Below the pieces are notes generated by a model, which was not told where the DNA came from, did not search any database, and saw nothing but the letters and a program-made list of their open reading frames with translations. Made by a program: the position numbers and the translations under genes. Positions 35,472 to 44,311 of a stretch of DNA of 64,000 nucleotides are shown one piece after another (position 1 is the stretch's first letter; every line of letters begins with the position of its first letter). The DNA lies in assembly GCF_023283945.1 (NCBI RefSeq), contig NZ_JAKIKW010000004.1, forward strand, positions 186,001-250,000, written 5' to 3'. This DNA comes from Shewanella gelidimarina. GTDB lineage: Bacteria; Pseudomonadota; Gammaproteobacteria; Enterobacterales; Shewanellaceae.

Positions 35472-36545
35472 CTTCGATGGGGAATAGGTGTTTTCTGTTA
35501 GTTTAAAGTGACGGTAACCTCTGCATTCTTAAATTGAAAACTCAAAAGCCGAATAATTGTGCTTTTATAACTCGGTGTAGAAGCGACTGAGGCTTTCGGA
35601 AACAAGGCACATTATGTTACCGACATAATTTGGCATTCCCTCCATTCCTGGAGGTCAGATATTTTGGTTGAGCCCACATGGACCCTCTCTTTTATAAAGA
35701 GCTGCGGCGAGTCTCAGCAGCGTCTGCACAAGCCCTAACCGGAGGTCATTGGAGCCATTTAGTGTTTTAATAACCGGATATTGAATAGTATTGAGCTATA
35801 AGCGTAGGCAAAAAAGTAAATCTTTATATTTTACAACAACTACTTAGTGATGATAGTTTACGGAGCATAAATTAGGCAGTACATAGCGTTATCTGTACTG
35901 CTATTGGATACGTATTTAGCATAAGGATTTTGTGCATGCCCTTTTCAGCCAAGGCTACTTTAATATTACTTTACTTGAGTTCAGGAGTTTTTATTGCTCT
36001 GGGTGCTTTGACTATGTTTGTTGTAGAATCTAGGTCATCAACAGCAGTTTCTCAGTTAATCGCTGGAATGGCCTTTTTCTGGGTCGCTTCTGCTTTGAAG
36101 AGACGTGATGCTCAGTCTTTCAGAATTGGTTTAATTGGAACTGGTGGGCTACCACTCTTTTGGATATGGAAGGCATATGACCAGTATTTTTATGATCTTC
36201 CTATACTGGAGGCATTTAACCATTACCCCAAATTGTGGATATACCTCATCCCATTAGTTGCATTGTTTTTTCTGCTATTTCCAGCTTCAAAAAACTACTT
36301 TAAACCCCAATATGATGTTAGTACTGAAGAACAATCATAATTCTAGCTCGCTAGAAATAGCTTGTTCCCGCTTTTGATTTCATCTGAGTTAGTCATTAAG
36401 CGCTCGAAATTAAGTTACATGTGTTAGAGGTGAATATTGGGTTAACGACTTCGTCGGGCGGCAGGGATTCTTTATTAAAGAAATAGACAAAAGGGGATTG
36501 CTGTTGCTCCCCTCTTGCGCGAGTGTGAGCTGGAAGCTCACGACT
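35256..36545. repeat. Inverted copies of a roughly 85-100 bp element flanking a 1.1-kb block
   Basis: Left copy about 35256-35345 (plus strand) and right copy about 36435-36545 (minus strand) share GAGCTTCCAGCTCACACTCG, CAACAGCAATCCCCT and CCCGACGAAGT in the same order, with small insertions. The right copy contains the perfect palindrome GTGAGCT-gga-AGCTCAC (36525-36541) and is followed by GTTAGAC-gaa-GTCTAAC (36552-36568). The block between them carries one small membrane-protein gene. The element may be a dispersed repeat of this genus; I see no transposase. Confidence 0.75.
35936..36340 (+). CDS. Small membrane protein of unknown function
   Basis: 134 aa from the ATG at 35936, which has AAGGA eight bases upstream (a TTG at 35930 is the alternative). 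Four hydrophobic helices: ILLYLSSGVFIALGALTMFV, LIAGMAFFWVASAL, IGLIGTGGLPLFWIWKAY and LWIYLIPLVALFFLLF, with a hydrophilic C-terminus. No family recognised. It is the only gene between the two inverted repeat copies, so it may be accessory DNA rather than core. Confidence 0.62.
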   Translation: MPFSAKATLILLYLSSGVFIALGALTMFVVESRSSTAVSQLIAGMAFFWVASALKRRDAQSFRIGLIGTGGLPLFWIWKAYDQYFYDLPILEAFNHYPKLWIYLIPLVALFFLLFPASKNYFKPQYDVSTEEQS

Positions 36546-36620
36546 TTAGTTGTTAGACGAAGTCTAACTTTAAAACTTTGGTTAGGCGCAGCCTGATACT
36601 TGTTAACTAATGAGCAATAA

Positions 36621-36656
36621 AAAAACGCAACCCTAATACATAGAATTGCGCTTTTC
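36621..36656 (-). terminator. Probable terminator for fbp (minus strand), possibly bidirectional
   Basis: AAAACGCAA (36622-36630) and TTGCGCTTTT (36646-36655) pair; read on the minus strand the hairpin is followed by a T run. It lies beyond the 89-bp repeats, so those repeats would be part of the fbp 3' untranslated region. Confidence 0.65.
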
Positions 36657-36691
36657 TTTTAGAGAAAAGCTAGAACCTGCTAATACGTAAG

Positions 36692-36970
36692 CCTAGAACC
36701 TTCATTAATCTTTTCCGTCTCAGATTTTCCGACAGTTCCGTCTTAGCCTGTACCGTCTTTGCCCTTCCTAGCAGCTAGCACCTAGAACCTTCATTAATCT
36801 TTTCCGTCTCAGATTTTCCGGCCGTTCCATCTTAGCTTGTACCGTTTTTTCCCTTCTTAGCAGCTAGCACCTAGAACCTTCATTAATCTTTTCCGTCTCA
36901 GATTTTCCGGCCGTTCCGTCTTAGCTTGTGCCGTCTTAGCTCTTCCTAGCTTCTAGCCCCTAGAACCTTA
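36692..36970. repeat. 89-bp tandem repeat, three full units plus a partial, abutting fbp
   Basis: Units begin at 36692, 36781 and 36870 with CCTAGAACCTTCATTAATC, and a fourth start, CCTAGAACCTTA, is at 36959 where it runs into the fbp stop codon (36968-36970). Period is exactly 89 bp. Units differ at only a few positions (for example GACAGTTCCG versus GGCCGTTCCG). A fragment of the same start motif, CTAGAACCT, lies at about 36670. Confidence 0.93.
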
Positions 36971-37957
36971 GATCGTTGGCTCTTCGCTGTAATCTTGAGT
37001 GTGGTACTCAAGGCAAGTATCAACTTCGTTAGCTGAACCTAGGATCACTGCAACACGCTGGTGGATCGCTGTTGGCTGGATATCCATAATGGTCTCGTAA
37101 CCTGTAGAGGCTTTACCGCCTGCTTGCTCAACTAAGAACGACATTGGGTTAGCTTCGTACATCAAGCGCAATTTAAACGGCTTGTCGGGGTTCTTATTGT
37201 CAGTTGGGTAAGTGAAGATACCGCCACGACATAATACTCTATGCACATCACCGACCATGGCTGCTATCCAGCGCATGTTAAATGCTTTCTCACGCGGACC
37301 AATAGTACCTAATAAAAGGTCACTGATATAGGTCTGCATTGGCGCTTCCCAGAAACGCTGGTTTGACATATTAATCGCAAACTCAGCAGTATCTTTACTG
37401 ATGTTCATTGCAGGATCAGTTAATAGGTACTCGTTAGTGTCAGGGTTTAGGGTAAACAACTGCACCCCTTTACCTGTTGTTAGCGCCAACATGGTTGATG
37501 GACCGTACAGTACATAACCGGCAGCAACTTGGTTGCGGCCTGCTTGCAAGAAGCTCTTTTCTGAAAACTCACCAGCGGGGGCGGGTAGTACTGAGAATAT
37601 GGTTCCAACTAATGAGTTGATGTCGATATTTGATGAACCATCAAGTGGGTCAAAACAGACTAGAAACTCGCCGTTAGCATCGGCGTCAACAACGTAGTCT
37701 TCCTCTTCAGATGCTATTCCACGCACTGTACCGTCAGCCTTTAGTGCATCTTTGAGCATATCATTGGTAATGATATCCAGTTTCTTTTGGGTTTCACCTT
37801 GAACGTTCTCTTGTTCAGTCGCGCCCAAAATGCCCGCTAAGGCACCGTGACGAACGGCATGGCTGATCTCGATTGAGGTTTCAGCTAAGGTCAGGATCAG
37901 TTTTTCAAGAGCGGGAGAAATCGCTTGCGATGTCAGGTTTTCAGCCAGAGTCTGCAT
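36968..37957 (-). CDS. fbp: Fructose-1,6-bisphosphatase class I
   Basis: 329 aa, cytoplasmic gluconeogenic enzyme hydrolysing fructose 1,6-bisphosphate to fructose 6-phosphate. Motifs in order: [17 protein letters not shown] (metal-binding glutamates), [20 protein letters not shown] (metal and substrate site, about residues 112-131), and [20 protein letters not shown] near the C-terminus. Length is that of the family. It stands alone on the minus strand, divergent from the peptidase gene; its 3' end abuts the 89-bp repeat array. Confidence 0.95.
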   Translation of the reverse strand: MQTLAENLTSQAISPALEKLILTLAETSIEISHAVRHGALAGILGATEQENVQGETQKKLDIITNDMLKDALKADGTVRGIASEEEDYVVDADANGEFLVCFDPLDGSSNIDINSLVGTIFSVLPAPAGEFSEKSFLQAGRNQVAAGYVLYGPSTMLALTTGKGVQLFTLNPDTNEYLLTDPAMNISKDTAEFAINMSNQRFWEAPMQTYISDLLLGTIGPREKAFNMRWIAAMVGDVHRVLCRGGIFTYPTDNKNPDKPFKLRLMYEANPMSFLVEQAGGKASTGYETIMDIQPTAIHQRVAVILGSANEVDTCLEYHTQDYSEEPTI

Positions 37958-38181
37958 GTTGTTTCCTATGACAATTTAATAGCATTAAATTGAGTTAGAG
38001 GTCGGGTATAAAGTTATTATTGTCGGCGATGATACCTGAGAACGGCAGTTTTTTCAGCGGTAAAGCCCACACGCTTGTGGATATTGTCTGCACTGTTTTT
38101 GTTTTAGTGGCTATTAAGGCACAATGTAGTCGAATTTTCAGTCAAGACGTGCTTCTTTCGCACGTTATCCAAGGAATAATA

Positions 38182-40422
38182 ATGAAAAAAAATTGGATGA
38201 ACTTGCTGCTTTCTACACTTCCCATGGTGATGGCATCGACAGCAGTTGCACAATCTACAGCATTAACGGGTGGCGAAGCGCCGCTCACTATCGAACGTAT
38301 GTATGCCTCTCCGGCACTTGCTGGGAGCAGCCCTCGTGGTCTTAAGTTATCGCCTGACGGCAAGCGGGTAACGTATTTGGCGGGCCGCAAAGAAGACCAA
38401 CATCTTTACGATCTTTGGCAGATGGATGTGGCGAGTGGTAAGCAAAGCTTACTGCTTGATGCTGACAAACTGGTGGCGGGAGAGTTGTCGGATGAAGAAA
38501 AGGCACGCCGAGAGCGCCAACGCATCTATGGGCAAGGGATCATGGAGTACTTCTGGGCCGATGATAGCCAAGCTATCCTTATTCCAGCATCAGGCCTGCT
38601 GTATTATTTCTCTGTTAACACCAATCAAGTAAAACTGTTGAACACAGGTGAAGGCTTTGCAACCGATGCGAGGTTGTCACCTAAGGGCCATTTTGTCTCT
38701 TTTGTGCGAGAGCAAAACTTGTATGTGCTTGATCTAAAAACCGAGACGGTGACTGCGCTAACAACCGATGGCGGTGGTGCGATTAAAAACGCTATGGCCG
38801 AGTTTGTCGCTCAAGAAGAGATGGGACGTATGACAGGCTATTGGTGGTCGCCTGATGAATCGGCAATTGCTTATACCCGCATTGATGAGTCAGATGTCGA
38901 GCTAGTGACGCGCAATGAAATTTATGCCGATGGCATTAAACTGACTGAGCAGCGTTACCCTTATGCCGGTAAAAACAACGTTAAAATCGAACTTGGTGTA
39001 GTGTCGCTTAACGACAAAAAGGTGGCTTGGGTCGATTTAGGCAAAGACACTGATATCTACCTTCCGCGGGTTAAGTGGTTACCTGATAGCAAGCAGTTGT
39101 CGTATCAATGGCAAAGCCGGGATCAACAATCGCTCGATCTTAGAGTGGTGAATATTGATGATATCAAGCGCAATAAAAACCTGGTGCAAGAACGCAGCCA
39201 AGCTTGGGTTAACCTCAATGATGATTTGCACTTTCTAAAGCAACAAAAAACCTTTATTTGGGCATCTGAGCGTGATGGATTTAACCATCTTTACTTGATT
39301 GGGCTTGATGGCAAGGTTGTTCGTCAGCTAACCAAGGGTGATTGGGCAGTTGATGAGGTTGAGTTTATTGACGAAGATGCGGGCCAAGTTTATTTTACCG
39401 GTCGCCAAACTAAAGTCACTGAGAAGCAGTTATATCGAGTGGCTATTGCCGGTGGTAAGGTCGAGCCCATTAGTACTCGCTCTGGTATGCACTCAACAGT
39501 GTTTGCTGATAATCAACCCGTTTATTTGGACTATTTCAGCAGCTTATCGCAACCACCACAGGTGAGCTTACATGACGACTCTGGTCAGCGCCTTGCTTGG
39601 GTAGAGCAAAACGAAGTCAAGCCAGGACATCCGCTGTATGACTACTTTGGTTTATGGCAAGTGCCTGAGTTTGGTGAGTTAACCGCTGAAGATGGCCAAG
39701 CATTGCAATATCGACTATTCAAGCCAACAAACTTCGATGCCAGTAAGAAATACCCTGTCGTGGTACGTGTATACGGTGGCCCACATGCTCAACTCGTCAC
39801 AAATAGTTGGAGCCATCAGGACTATTTTACTCAGCATCTACTGCAGCAAGGCTTTATCGTTTATCAACTGGATAACCGTGGCTCAGCCCATCGTGGCACT
39901 CAGTTTGAGTATGTAATCTACAAGCAGTTGGGTGAGGCTGAAGTCAACGACCAAAAGGTTGGGGTCGATTATCTACGCAGCCTGCCTTTTGTCGATGGCG
40001 ATAATATTGCGATCTACGGGCATAGCTACGGCGGTTATATGGCATTAATGAGCTTGTTTAAAGCGCCAGACTACTTTAAAGCGGCTATCTCTGGTGCGCC
40101 AGTGTCTGATTGGTCACTGTACGATACGCATTACACCGAGCGTTATCTTAGCCACCCAGAGACGAATGCTAAAGGGTATGAGGCGAGCAGTGTATTGCCG
40201 TATGTGAAAGGCTACGAGTCTGGATTGCTGATGTACCACGGTATGGCAGATGACAATGTACTATTTGAAAATAGCACTCGAGTTTATAAAGCCCTACAAG
40301 ATGAAGGTAAGCTATTCCAGATGATTGATTACCCTGGTTCAAAACACTCTATGCGCGGCGAGAAGGTTAGAGTGCACTTATATCGTTCTTTAGCTGACTT
40401 CTTAGAGCGTGAATTGAAATAG
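38182..40422 (+). CDS. Dipeptidyl peptidase IV family serine peptidase (S9B)
   Basis: 746 aa from the ATG at 38182, chosen for AAGGA at 38171-38175 and a clean signal peptide (MKKNWMNLLLSTLPMVMAST...AVA); the frame is open upstream but without signal. A beta-propeller domain (residues 40-480, with LSPDGKRVTYLAGRK and an active-site double Glu, V-A-Q-E-E-M-G-R) is followed by the alpha/beta-hydrolase: GHSYGGYM nucleophile Ser615, ADDNV Asp690, KHSM His722. It removes X-Pro dipeptides from peptides in the periplasm or outside. Monocistronic with a hairpin after the stop. Confidence 0.92.
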   Translation: MKKNWMNLLLSTLPMVMASTAVAQSTALTGGEAPLTIERMYASPALAGSSPRGLKLSPDGKRVTYLAGRKEDQHLYDLWQMDVASGKQSLLLDADKLVAGELSDEEKARRERQRIYGQGIMEYFWADDSQAILIPASGLLYYFSVNTNQVKLLNTGEGFATDARLSPKGHFVSFVREQNLYVLDLKTETVTALTTDGGGAIKNAMAEFVAQEEMGRMTGYWWSPDESAIAYTRIDESDVELVTRNEIYADGIKLTEQRYPYAGKNNVKIELGVVSLNDKKVAWVDLGKDTDIYLPRVKWLPDSKQLSYQWQSRDQQSLDLRVVNIDDIKRNKNLVQERSQAWVNLNDDLHFLKQQKTFIWASERDGFNHLYLIGLDGKVVRQLTKGDWAVDEVEFIDEDAGQVYFTGRQTKVTEKQLYRVAIAGGKVEPISTRSGMHSTVFADNQPVYLDYFSSLSQPPQVSLHDDSGQRLAWVEQNEVKPGHPLYDYFGLWQVPEFGELTAEDGQALQYRLFKPTNFDASKKYPVVVRVYGGPHAQLVTNSWSHQDYFTQHLLQQGFIVYQLDNRGSAHRGTQFEYVIYKQLGEAEVNDQKVGVDYLRSLPFVDGDNIAIYGHSYGGYMALMSLFKAPDYFKAAISGAPVSDWSLYDTHYTERYLSHPETNAKGYEASSVLPYVKGYESGLLMYHGMADDNVLFENSTRVYKALQDEGKLFQMIDYPGSKHSMRGEKVRVHLYRSLADFLERELK

Positions 40423-40440
40423 TATTATCGCTAAGTTCAA

Positions 40441-40482
40441 AATAGGCATGGAGGTCTTTTATGACTCTTTGCCTATATTTTA
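40441..40482 (+). terminator. Terminator after the dipeptidyl peptidase gene
   Basis: ATAGGCA (40442-40448) pairs with TGCCTAT (40470-40476) over a 21-nt loop, followed by ATTTTATT. The loop is long, so the call is moderate. Confidence 0.55.
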
Positions 40483-40715
40483 TTAACTAAAGATTAAACA
40501 TCGTTAATAATAAGACTATTTATTCTAAAAAAGCCAAAGGCAGAGCGGAACCATACTCCTAAATATATATAGGGTAATGGTTAGCGTATTTGACAAATGG
40601 TGTTTATCTGCTACCAATGCTTAACTTGGTGTTGAATACACTTAAGGTTTAATTAAGCATTATATTGATTTTTACGCCATAAGTTTTGCTATTTTAAAAC
40701 ACAAAATGTAGAAAC

Positions 40716-40747
40716 AAAAAAGCCAGTCAAATGACTGGCTTTTATTT
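40716..40747 (-). terminator. Terminator after arcA, probably bidirectional
   Basis: AAAAGCCAGTCA and TGACTGGCTTTT form a perfect stem with an AA loop centred at 40730. T runs lie on both sides, so it can serve arcA on the minus strand and any read-through from the peptidase gene on the plus strand. Confidence 0.87.
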
Positions 40748-40762
40748 TATTCGATTATCGAA

Positions 40763-41479
40763 TTAGTCTTCTAAGTTACCACAAAAACGGTAACCTTCAC
40801 CGTGGATCGTAGCGATGATTTCTGGCGTATCAGGCAAGCTTTCAAAATGCTTACGGATGCGACGAATCGTTACGTCTACAGTACGGTCATGTGGCTTAAG
40901 CTCACGACCTGTCATCTTCATTAGCAAGTCAGCGCGGCTAAGGATCTTGCCTGGGTTCTCTACAAAGTGCAGCATAGCGCGGAACTCACTACGTGGCAGC
41001 TTGTATGACTCACCCTGTGGGCTGACTAGAGAACGACTGTTTATTTCTAAGCTCCAAGCGTTGAAACGGTAGAACTCAACAGCGCTTTTCTCTTCAGACT
41101 CAACACCAGTGCTATTTACACGTGTTAGTAAGTTGCGAGCACGAATAGTCAATTCACGAGGATTGAATGGTTTAGTGATGTAATCATCTGCACCGATTTC
41201 AAGTCCAAGGATCTTGTCTACTTCGTTATCACGGCCTGTTAGGAAGATCAGGCCAATGTTATTTATTTCACGAAGCTCACGGGCTAATAAAAGTCCGTTT
41301 TTACCTGGTAGATTAATATCCATCACGACCAAGTTAATTTTATTGTCTTGCATAGCTTTATGCATTTCAGCGCCGTCATTGGCTTCAGATACCACATATC
41401 CTTCTGCTTCAAAAATACTTCTAAGTGTGTTTCTGGTAACGGCTTCATCTTCAACAATCAGAATGTGCGGGTTTTGCAT
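40763..41479 (-). CDS. arcA: Two-component response regulator ArcA
   Basis: 238-aa OmpR-family regulator of respiratory control. Receiver domain with phospho-acceptor Asp54 ([13 protein letters not shown]), Thr/Lys switch residues ([17 protein letters not shown]), and a C-terminal winged helix ([20 protein letters not shown], then [17 protein letters not shown]). The sequence is very close to enterobacterial ArcA and of equal length. In Shewanella it works with ArcS and HptA in place of ArcB. No kinase gene is adjacent. A long divergent intergenic region (41480-42047) precedes it. Confidence 0.94.
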   Translation of the reverse strand: MQNPHILIVEDEAVTRNTLRSIFEAEGYVVSEANDGAEMHKAMQDNKINLVVMDINLPGKNGLLLARELREINNIGLIFLTGRDNEVDKILGLEIGADDYITKPFNPRELTIRARNLLTRVNSTGVESEEKSAVEFYRFNAWSLEINSRSLVSPQGESYKLPRSEFRAMLHFVENPGKILSRADLLMKMTGRELKPHDRTVDVTIRRIRKHFESLPDTPEIIATIHGEGYRFCGNLED

Positions 41480-41863
41480 ATTAATTACCTAATTTCTGTC
41501 AATTCTATTCTAACCATGAGTATAAGTACTTTTATACTCCATCTAGTTATGCTGATATTTCACTGATACACGTCGGTGTTTTCAAAATATATTCTGAAAC
41601 GGCAACACACTTCATGATAAGTAAAGTATGGGTATCTCACATATGGAAAACGTGAACTGTATTCTCTTCGATAAACAATAAGTACAAGAAGTTCCTTAAC
41701 TATTGCTTTTTTTTGAAGTTTAAATGTTAAATCAAACATAGATCACATTTGATACAGCTGTGTGGATTACTCTTCTATCTGTTTCAGATATATGTAACAA
41801 AGTGTGTCATTACATGTATGCAGTGCGAGTCAATCAACAAGACCCATTGTACTCGTTTTAGGC

Positions 41864-41892
41864 ATTTGTTAACAAATGAAATGTTAACAAAT
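41864..41892. promoter_or_regulatory. Paired GTTAAC palindromes upstream of arcA / DUF3293
   Basis: ATTTGTTAACAAAT (41864-41877) is a perfect 14-bp palindrome; a second TGTTAACA lies at 41882-41889 within AATGTTAACAAATT. The GTTAAC cores are 15 bp apart. They resemble ArcA-type GTTAA half-sites and may bind ArcA or another dimeric regulator. The rest of the 41480-42047 region shows a GATCACATTTGATAC stretch reminiscent of CRP or FNR sites but nothing firm. Confidence 0.4.
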
Positions 41893-42047
41893 TTACGCCA
41901 AGGCATGACTTAGATCACTATAATGCACCTAAGTGGCTGATATTTATGCAATGTAAATTTTTATTTACTGTGAGCTATATCACATGCCTAGCGAGTCCTA
42001 ACTATTTAGCTATAATAAAATCACCTCAAGTGGAGAGTTTGTTAGCA

Positions 42048-42476
42048 ATGGATCAGTCAGTCGAATGCCTTTGGCGCTATTATCAAGAAACGCAATTCCT
42101 GATCACGCAAGGATTGTCCTCTAAAATATCATTTGCAATCATCACTGCACACAATCCAAGAGGAAAGGCGCTTACTCCTTGTCAAAATCGACTGCTAGAT
42201 CGAAAACTGCAGCAAGATATCCTCATGTTACGTCAACCCTATCGAGCGATTGTGGGGGCATCACAAGATCGTAAACACATGGAAAAGAGCTGGGCGGTGT
42301 CGACCGATAAAGCGTCAGCAATCGAATTAGGGCGTAAGTTCAACCAAAACGCTATCTATTACGTAGAAGATGATAAGTTGCAATTGGTCCCATGCTTATT
42401 GTCAGCGCAGGAAACGCCGCTCGGCGCTTTCTCGCCGCGGGTCAATGTGGTTCATGAATTGCCAGACCGGGTGTAA
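42048..42476 (+). CDS. DUF3293 family protein
   Basis: 142 aa from the ATG at 42048; the frame is open to 41946 but the upstream part reads as non-conserved sequence. Conserved blocks fit DUF3293: W-R-Y-Y-Q-E-T-Q-F, FAIITAHNPRGK, N-R-L-L-D-R-K-L, Y-R-A-I-V-G-A-S-Q-D, EKSWAVSTDKASAIELGRKF and NQNAIYYVEDDKLQLVPC. The biochemical function is unknown. It lies between arcA (divergent) and the lysine riboswitch; the start has GGAG somewhat far (12 bases) upstream. Confidence 0.78.
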   Translation: MDQSVECLWRYYQETQFLITQGLSSKISFAIITAHNPRGKALTPCQNRLLDRKLQQDILMLRQPYRAIVGASQDRKHMEKSWAVSTDKASAIELGRKFNQNAIYYVEDDKLQLVPCLLSAQETPLGAFSPRVNVVHELPDRV

Positions 42477-42560
42477 TTCTTAAGTTGTATAAATTTCGTT
42501 TGACTTGAACGTGTTATTTATATACTTTTTACTCTCTTAGTTTGTATACAAATTGAGTAC

Positions 42561-42830
42561 AGAAGAGGAGCGTTAACTAGGTAGTGAATGAGAGGGGACC
42601 AAACCCCATTGACCATTCATGATGGAGATTAACGCCGAGATACTAAAGATGTTTTGGCACTGTCTTATGTATTGGTCGTTCAGGCTGAATCCTGACGATT
42701 GTCACCTATATTATGGTGGAGAGCTTCTGGTGACGATCGCTGTTTCCCCATCTCTGGGGTGCATATCTTAGCACCAGGCTCTTCGAACGAAGTTAGTTCG
42801 GAGCTTATTCATGTTAGTTTTTCTCTCAGT
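42561..42830 (+). promoter_or_regulatory. Lysine riboswitch (L box) upstream of lysC
   Basis: The aptamer (about 42561-42745) has AGAGGAGCGTTAACTAGGTAG at its start, a G-A-G-A-G-G-G-G-A-C-C stem, AACGCCGAGATAC, and GGTGACGATCGCTG near the end, matching the lysine element order. Further down, GCTCTTCGAAC pairs with GTTCGGAGC (about 42778-42804), followed after a short gap by TTTTTCTC, a likely intrinsic terminator that lysine binding would favour. The regulated operon is lysC plus an aspartoacylase-like gene. Confidence 0.9.
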
Positions 42831-42917
42831 TTTTATATCTGTTTCTATATCAGTATCTATATTCGTTTTTAACGATATCCAATCGACGCCGTGTCCACTC
42901 AATGTGGAGGCATCTTT

Positions 42918-44282
42918 ATGTCCGTAATTCATACTTTAACCGTTGCTAAGTTTGGTGGTACCTCTGTTGCTGACTATGATGCTATGCACCGCTGTGCGGA
43001 TATCATCATCAATAACACCGCGACTAAAGTTGTGGTGGTGAGCGCTTCTAGTGGGGTGACCAATAAACTCGTTGCGCTAACCCAAGCTACAACAACGGAT
43101 GAATATCGTAAGCAATTAATTAAGCAGATCGCTTCGATTCAATATCAAATCCTCGACAGATTAGGTAACCCAAGTGATGTTGCTGCCAAAATTGATGCGG
43201 TACTCAGTCATATTGCAGATCTAGCTGAACGTTTAGTGTTAACTCGCCACAAGGCTGTTGTTGATGAGCTATTGTCTCAAGGCGAAATGTGTTCATCGAT
43301 TTTTTTTGCTGCAGTATTACGAGAAAAGGGCGCCTCAGCCTCAGCATTTGATGTAAGACAAGTGATGCGTACCGACAGCCACCATGGCCGTGCCGAACCA
43401 CAAATAGAGGCAATATCTGAGCTTGCAGAGCTGTATTTAATCCCTTTATTAGCATCGCAAGTGATCGTGACTCAAGGGTTTATCGGTGCAGATGCCAAAG
43501 GGGCTACAACGACGTTAGGCCGGGGCGGCAGTGATTATTCCGCAGCTCTACTTGCAGAAGCACTGCGTGCTACCGCGGTTGAGATTTGGACTGATGTTGC
43601 TGGGATCTATACTACAGATCCAAGACTGGCTCCGAATGCCAAGCCTATACCTGAGATAAGTTTTAATGAAGCGGCTGAGATGGCCACATTTGGTGCCAAA
43701 GTGCTGCATCCTGCCACTATTTTGCCCGCAGTACGCCAAAAAATTCAAGTCTTTGTAGGATCTAGCTGGGCACCAGAGCAAGGAGGTACTTGGATCCGTC
43801 ATCAGGTGTCTGACGAGCCCGTTTATCGCGCCGTCGCCGTAAGAAGAGATCAAACATTATTGAATTTGCACAGCTTGCAAATGCTACATGCACAAGGCTT
43901 TTTAGCGGAGACGTTTGCAACGTTGGCACGGCATAAAATCAGTGTCGATCTCATCACCACCTCTGAAGTCAATGTGGCGTTAACACTCGATAAAACCGGT
44001 TCTGACTCGAGTGGTCATGGTCTGTTAAGTGAAGCTTTACTGCAAGAGCTCTCTCAGCACTGCCGCGTGCGGGTAGAAGACGGTTTGGCATTAGTGGCTG
44101 TGATTGGTAATAGAATTGCTTCAACGGCGGGGGTATGTCGCCGGGTATTTGAAGTATTAGAGCCGCATAACGTTCGAATGATCTGCCAAGGCGCGAGTCC
44201 TCATAACCTGTGTGTACTGGTTGAAGAGGCAGAAGCTGCAGATGTTATTCGTGCTTTACATGAAAACCTGTTTGAATCTTAA
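42918..44282 (+). CDS. lysC: Lysine-sensitive aspartokinase III
   Basis: 454 aa from the ATG at 42918, selected for GGAGG at 42906-42910 with seven-base spacing (the frame is open nine codons earlier). Phosphorylates L-aspartate, the first step to lysine, threonine and methionine. Motifs: VAKFGGTSVADYDAM (kinase N-terminus), SQGEMCSSIFF, GRGGSDYSAALLA, EIWTDVAGIYTTDPRL, then two C-terminal ACT domains beginning near residue 300. No homoserine dehydrogenase part is fused, and it sits behind a lysine riboswitch, which both fit LysC rather than ThrA or MetL. Confidence 0.94.
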   Translation: MSVIHTLTVAKFGGTSVADYDAMHRCADIIINNTATKVVVVSASSGVTNKLVALTQATTTDEYRKQLIKQIASIQYQILDRLGNPSDVAAKIDAVLSHIADLAERLVLTRHKAVVDELLSQGEMCSSIFFAAVLREKGASASAFDVRQVMRTDSHHGRAEPQIEAISELAELYLIPLLASQVIVTQGFIGADAKGATTTLGRGGSDYSAALLAEALRATAVEIWTDVAGIYTTDPRLAPNAKPIPEISFNEAAEMATFGAKVLHPATILPAVRQKIQVFVGSSWAPEQGGTWIRHQVSDEPVYRAVAVRRDQTLLNLHSLQMLHAQGFLAETFATLARHKISVDLITTSEVNVALTLDKTGSDSSGHGLLSEALLQELSQHCRVRVEDGLALVAVIGNRIASTAGVCRRVFEVLEPHNVRMICQGASPHNLCVLVEEAEAADVIRALHENLFES

Positions 44283-44311
44283 TCAGTGTTTACCCAAGGA
44301 ATAGAGTACAC

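Noticed and set aside
36552-36568. Integron attC-like GTTAGAC...GTCTAAC
   Set aside because: The hairpin is only 17 bp with a 3-nt loop; attC sites are longer, with separated core sites, and no integrase gene is seen.
36692-36970. CRISPR or origin iterons
   Set aside because: The 89-bp units are long, contiguous and lack spacers; no replication gene or AT-rich unwinding region is nearby.
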